A DNA stretch of 64,000 bases from Mansonella perstans (lineage: Eukaryota; Nematoda; Chromadorea; Rhabditida; Onchocercidae), in the NCBI GenBank assembly GCA_037074765.1, contig JBAMDO010000031.1, positions 62,001-126,000 of the forward strand. The letters run 5' to 3'. Positions within the stretch are counted from its first letter, which is position 1; the number at the start of each line of letters is the position of its first letter. Under the pieces are notes generated by a model, which saw only the letters and a list, made by a program, of their open reading frames with translations, ran no database searches and was not told the origin of the DNA. This document shows positions 63,601-64,000 of the stretch, one piece after another. The position numbers were made by a program, and so were the translations under genes.

Positions 63601-64000
63601 ATGGTGCTACACAGTGACAATGATATCGGTACGAGTGGTGGGTTTCCGATGATGGACGGTTTGGACCTGTTCGGTGAGTTGGTTGTTTTTGGAGTAGTGA
63701 TACCTGTTAGAGGATGAAGGTTAAATGCATGATTTCCATTTTCGAAGGCATATCATCATATTTCAATATCAAAAACGCGTTTTCTCTGGAAATTGTTTTA
63801 AGAGCATATAGGAATGATTCGATATAAGTTCTTATATTCAGACGCAAATTCAAAAGAACCAACATTCGGAATTTCATCTATTTCTTGTGGATTTATATTT
63901 GCTTGAACAAGTTATGATATTATAGCTTTGAGAATGTCGGTTAGAAAGTAAATGCTATGTGTGTTTCTTCTTCATTCAGACATCATCGATCCAGACGATT
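63601..64000 (+). CDS. 5' end of an unrecognised gene, cut by the window end
   Basis: First exon 63601-63673 starts at ATG and ends at a strong GTGAGT donor. The second exon starts at 63980 after TTCATTCAG and runs off the window. The joined start reads VLHSDNDIGTSGGFPMMDG, LDLF, then DIIDPDD in phase: an acidic N-terminus rich in Asp and Gly, as in many transcription regulators. Too short to name. Confidence 0.5.

Overview
The window is AT-rich eukaryotic DNA. Its genes are split into many short exons by introns with GT...TTTCAG-type borders, and it carries nematode-typical gene content: a chitin synthase next to animal signalling proteins such as C3G/RAPGEF1, MOB3 and PTPDC1. I infer a parasitic clade III nematode, perhaps a filarial worm. 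The species is not determined. No rRNA, tRNA, transposase or CRISPR array was seen.

Layout. Minus strand, positions 1-25598: C3G/RAPGEF1 Rap-GEF (3' end cut off by the window start), a MOB3-type MOB adaptor, a ZIP13-type zinc transporter and a PiT (SLC20) sodium/phosphate cotransporter, all in the same direction and separated by 1.6-4 kb of non-coding DNA. Positions 25.6-32.6 kb are non-coding and hold two minisatellites, one of them a 33-bp repeat of about 17 copies at 29.6-30.2 kb. A plus-strand PTPDC1-like dual-specificity phosphatase (about 32.66-35.17 kb) then runs tail-to-tail with a 25-exon minus-strand chitin synthase (36.28-43.45 kb). After another repeat-rich gap, two plus-strand coiled-coil genes (47.58-50.94 and about 51.19-55.84 kb) lie about 250 bp apart, as in a nematode operon. 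The last 8 kb hold dense short tandem repeats, some unrecognised orphan exons on both strands, and the first one and a half exons of a plus-strand gene that leaves the window at 64000.

The conserved genes were rebuilt exon by exon from splice borders, reading phase and family motifs, because most exons are shorter than ordinary ORF cut-offs. The ZIP13, PiT, MOB3 and C3G models keep phase throughout, apart from one C3G exon that looks one base short at a 7-A run. Two introns (in MOB3 and in chitin synthase) appear to use GC instead of GT as donor. Functionally the genes are mostly unrelated: Rap activation, Hippo/MOB-like signalling, zinc and phosphate transport, phosphatase signalling, and chitin synthesis for eggshell or pharynx.
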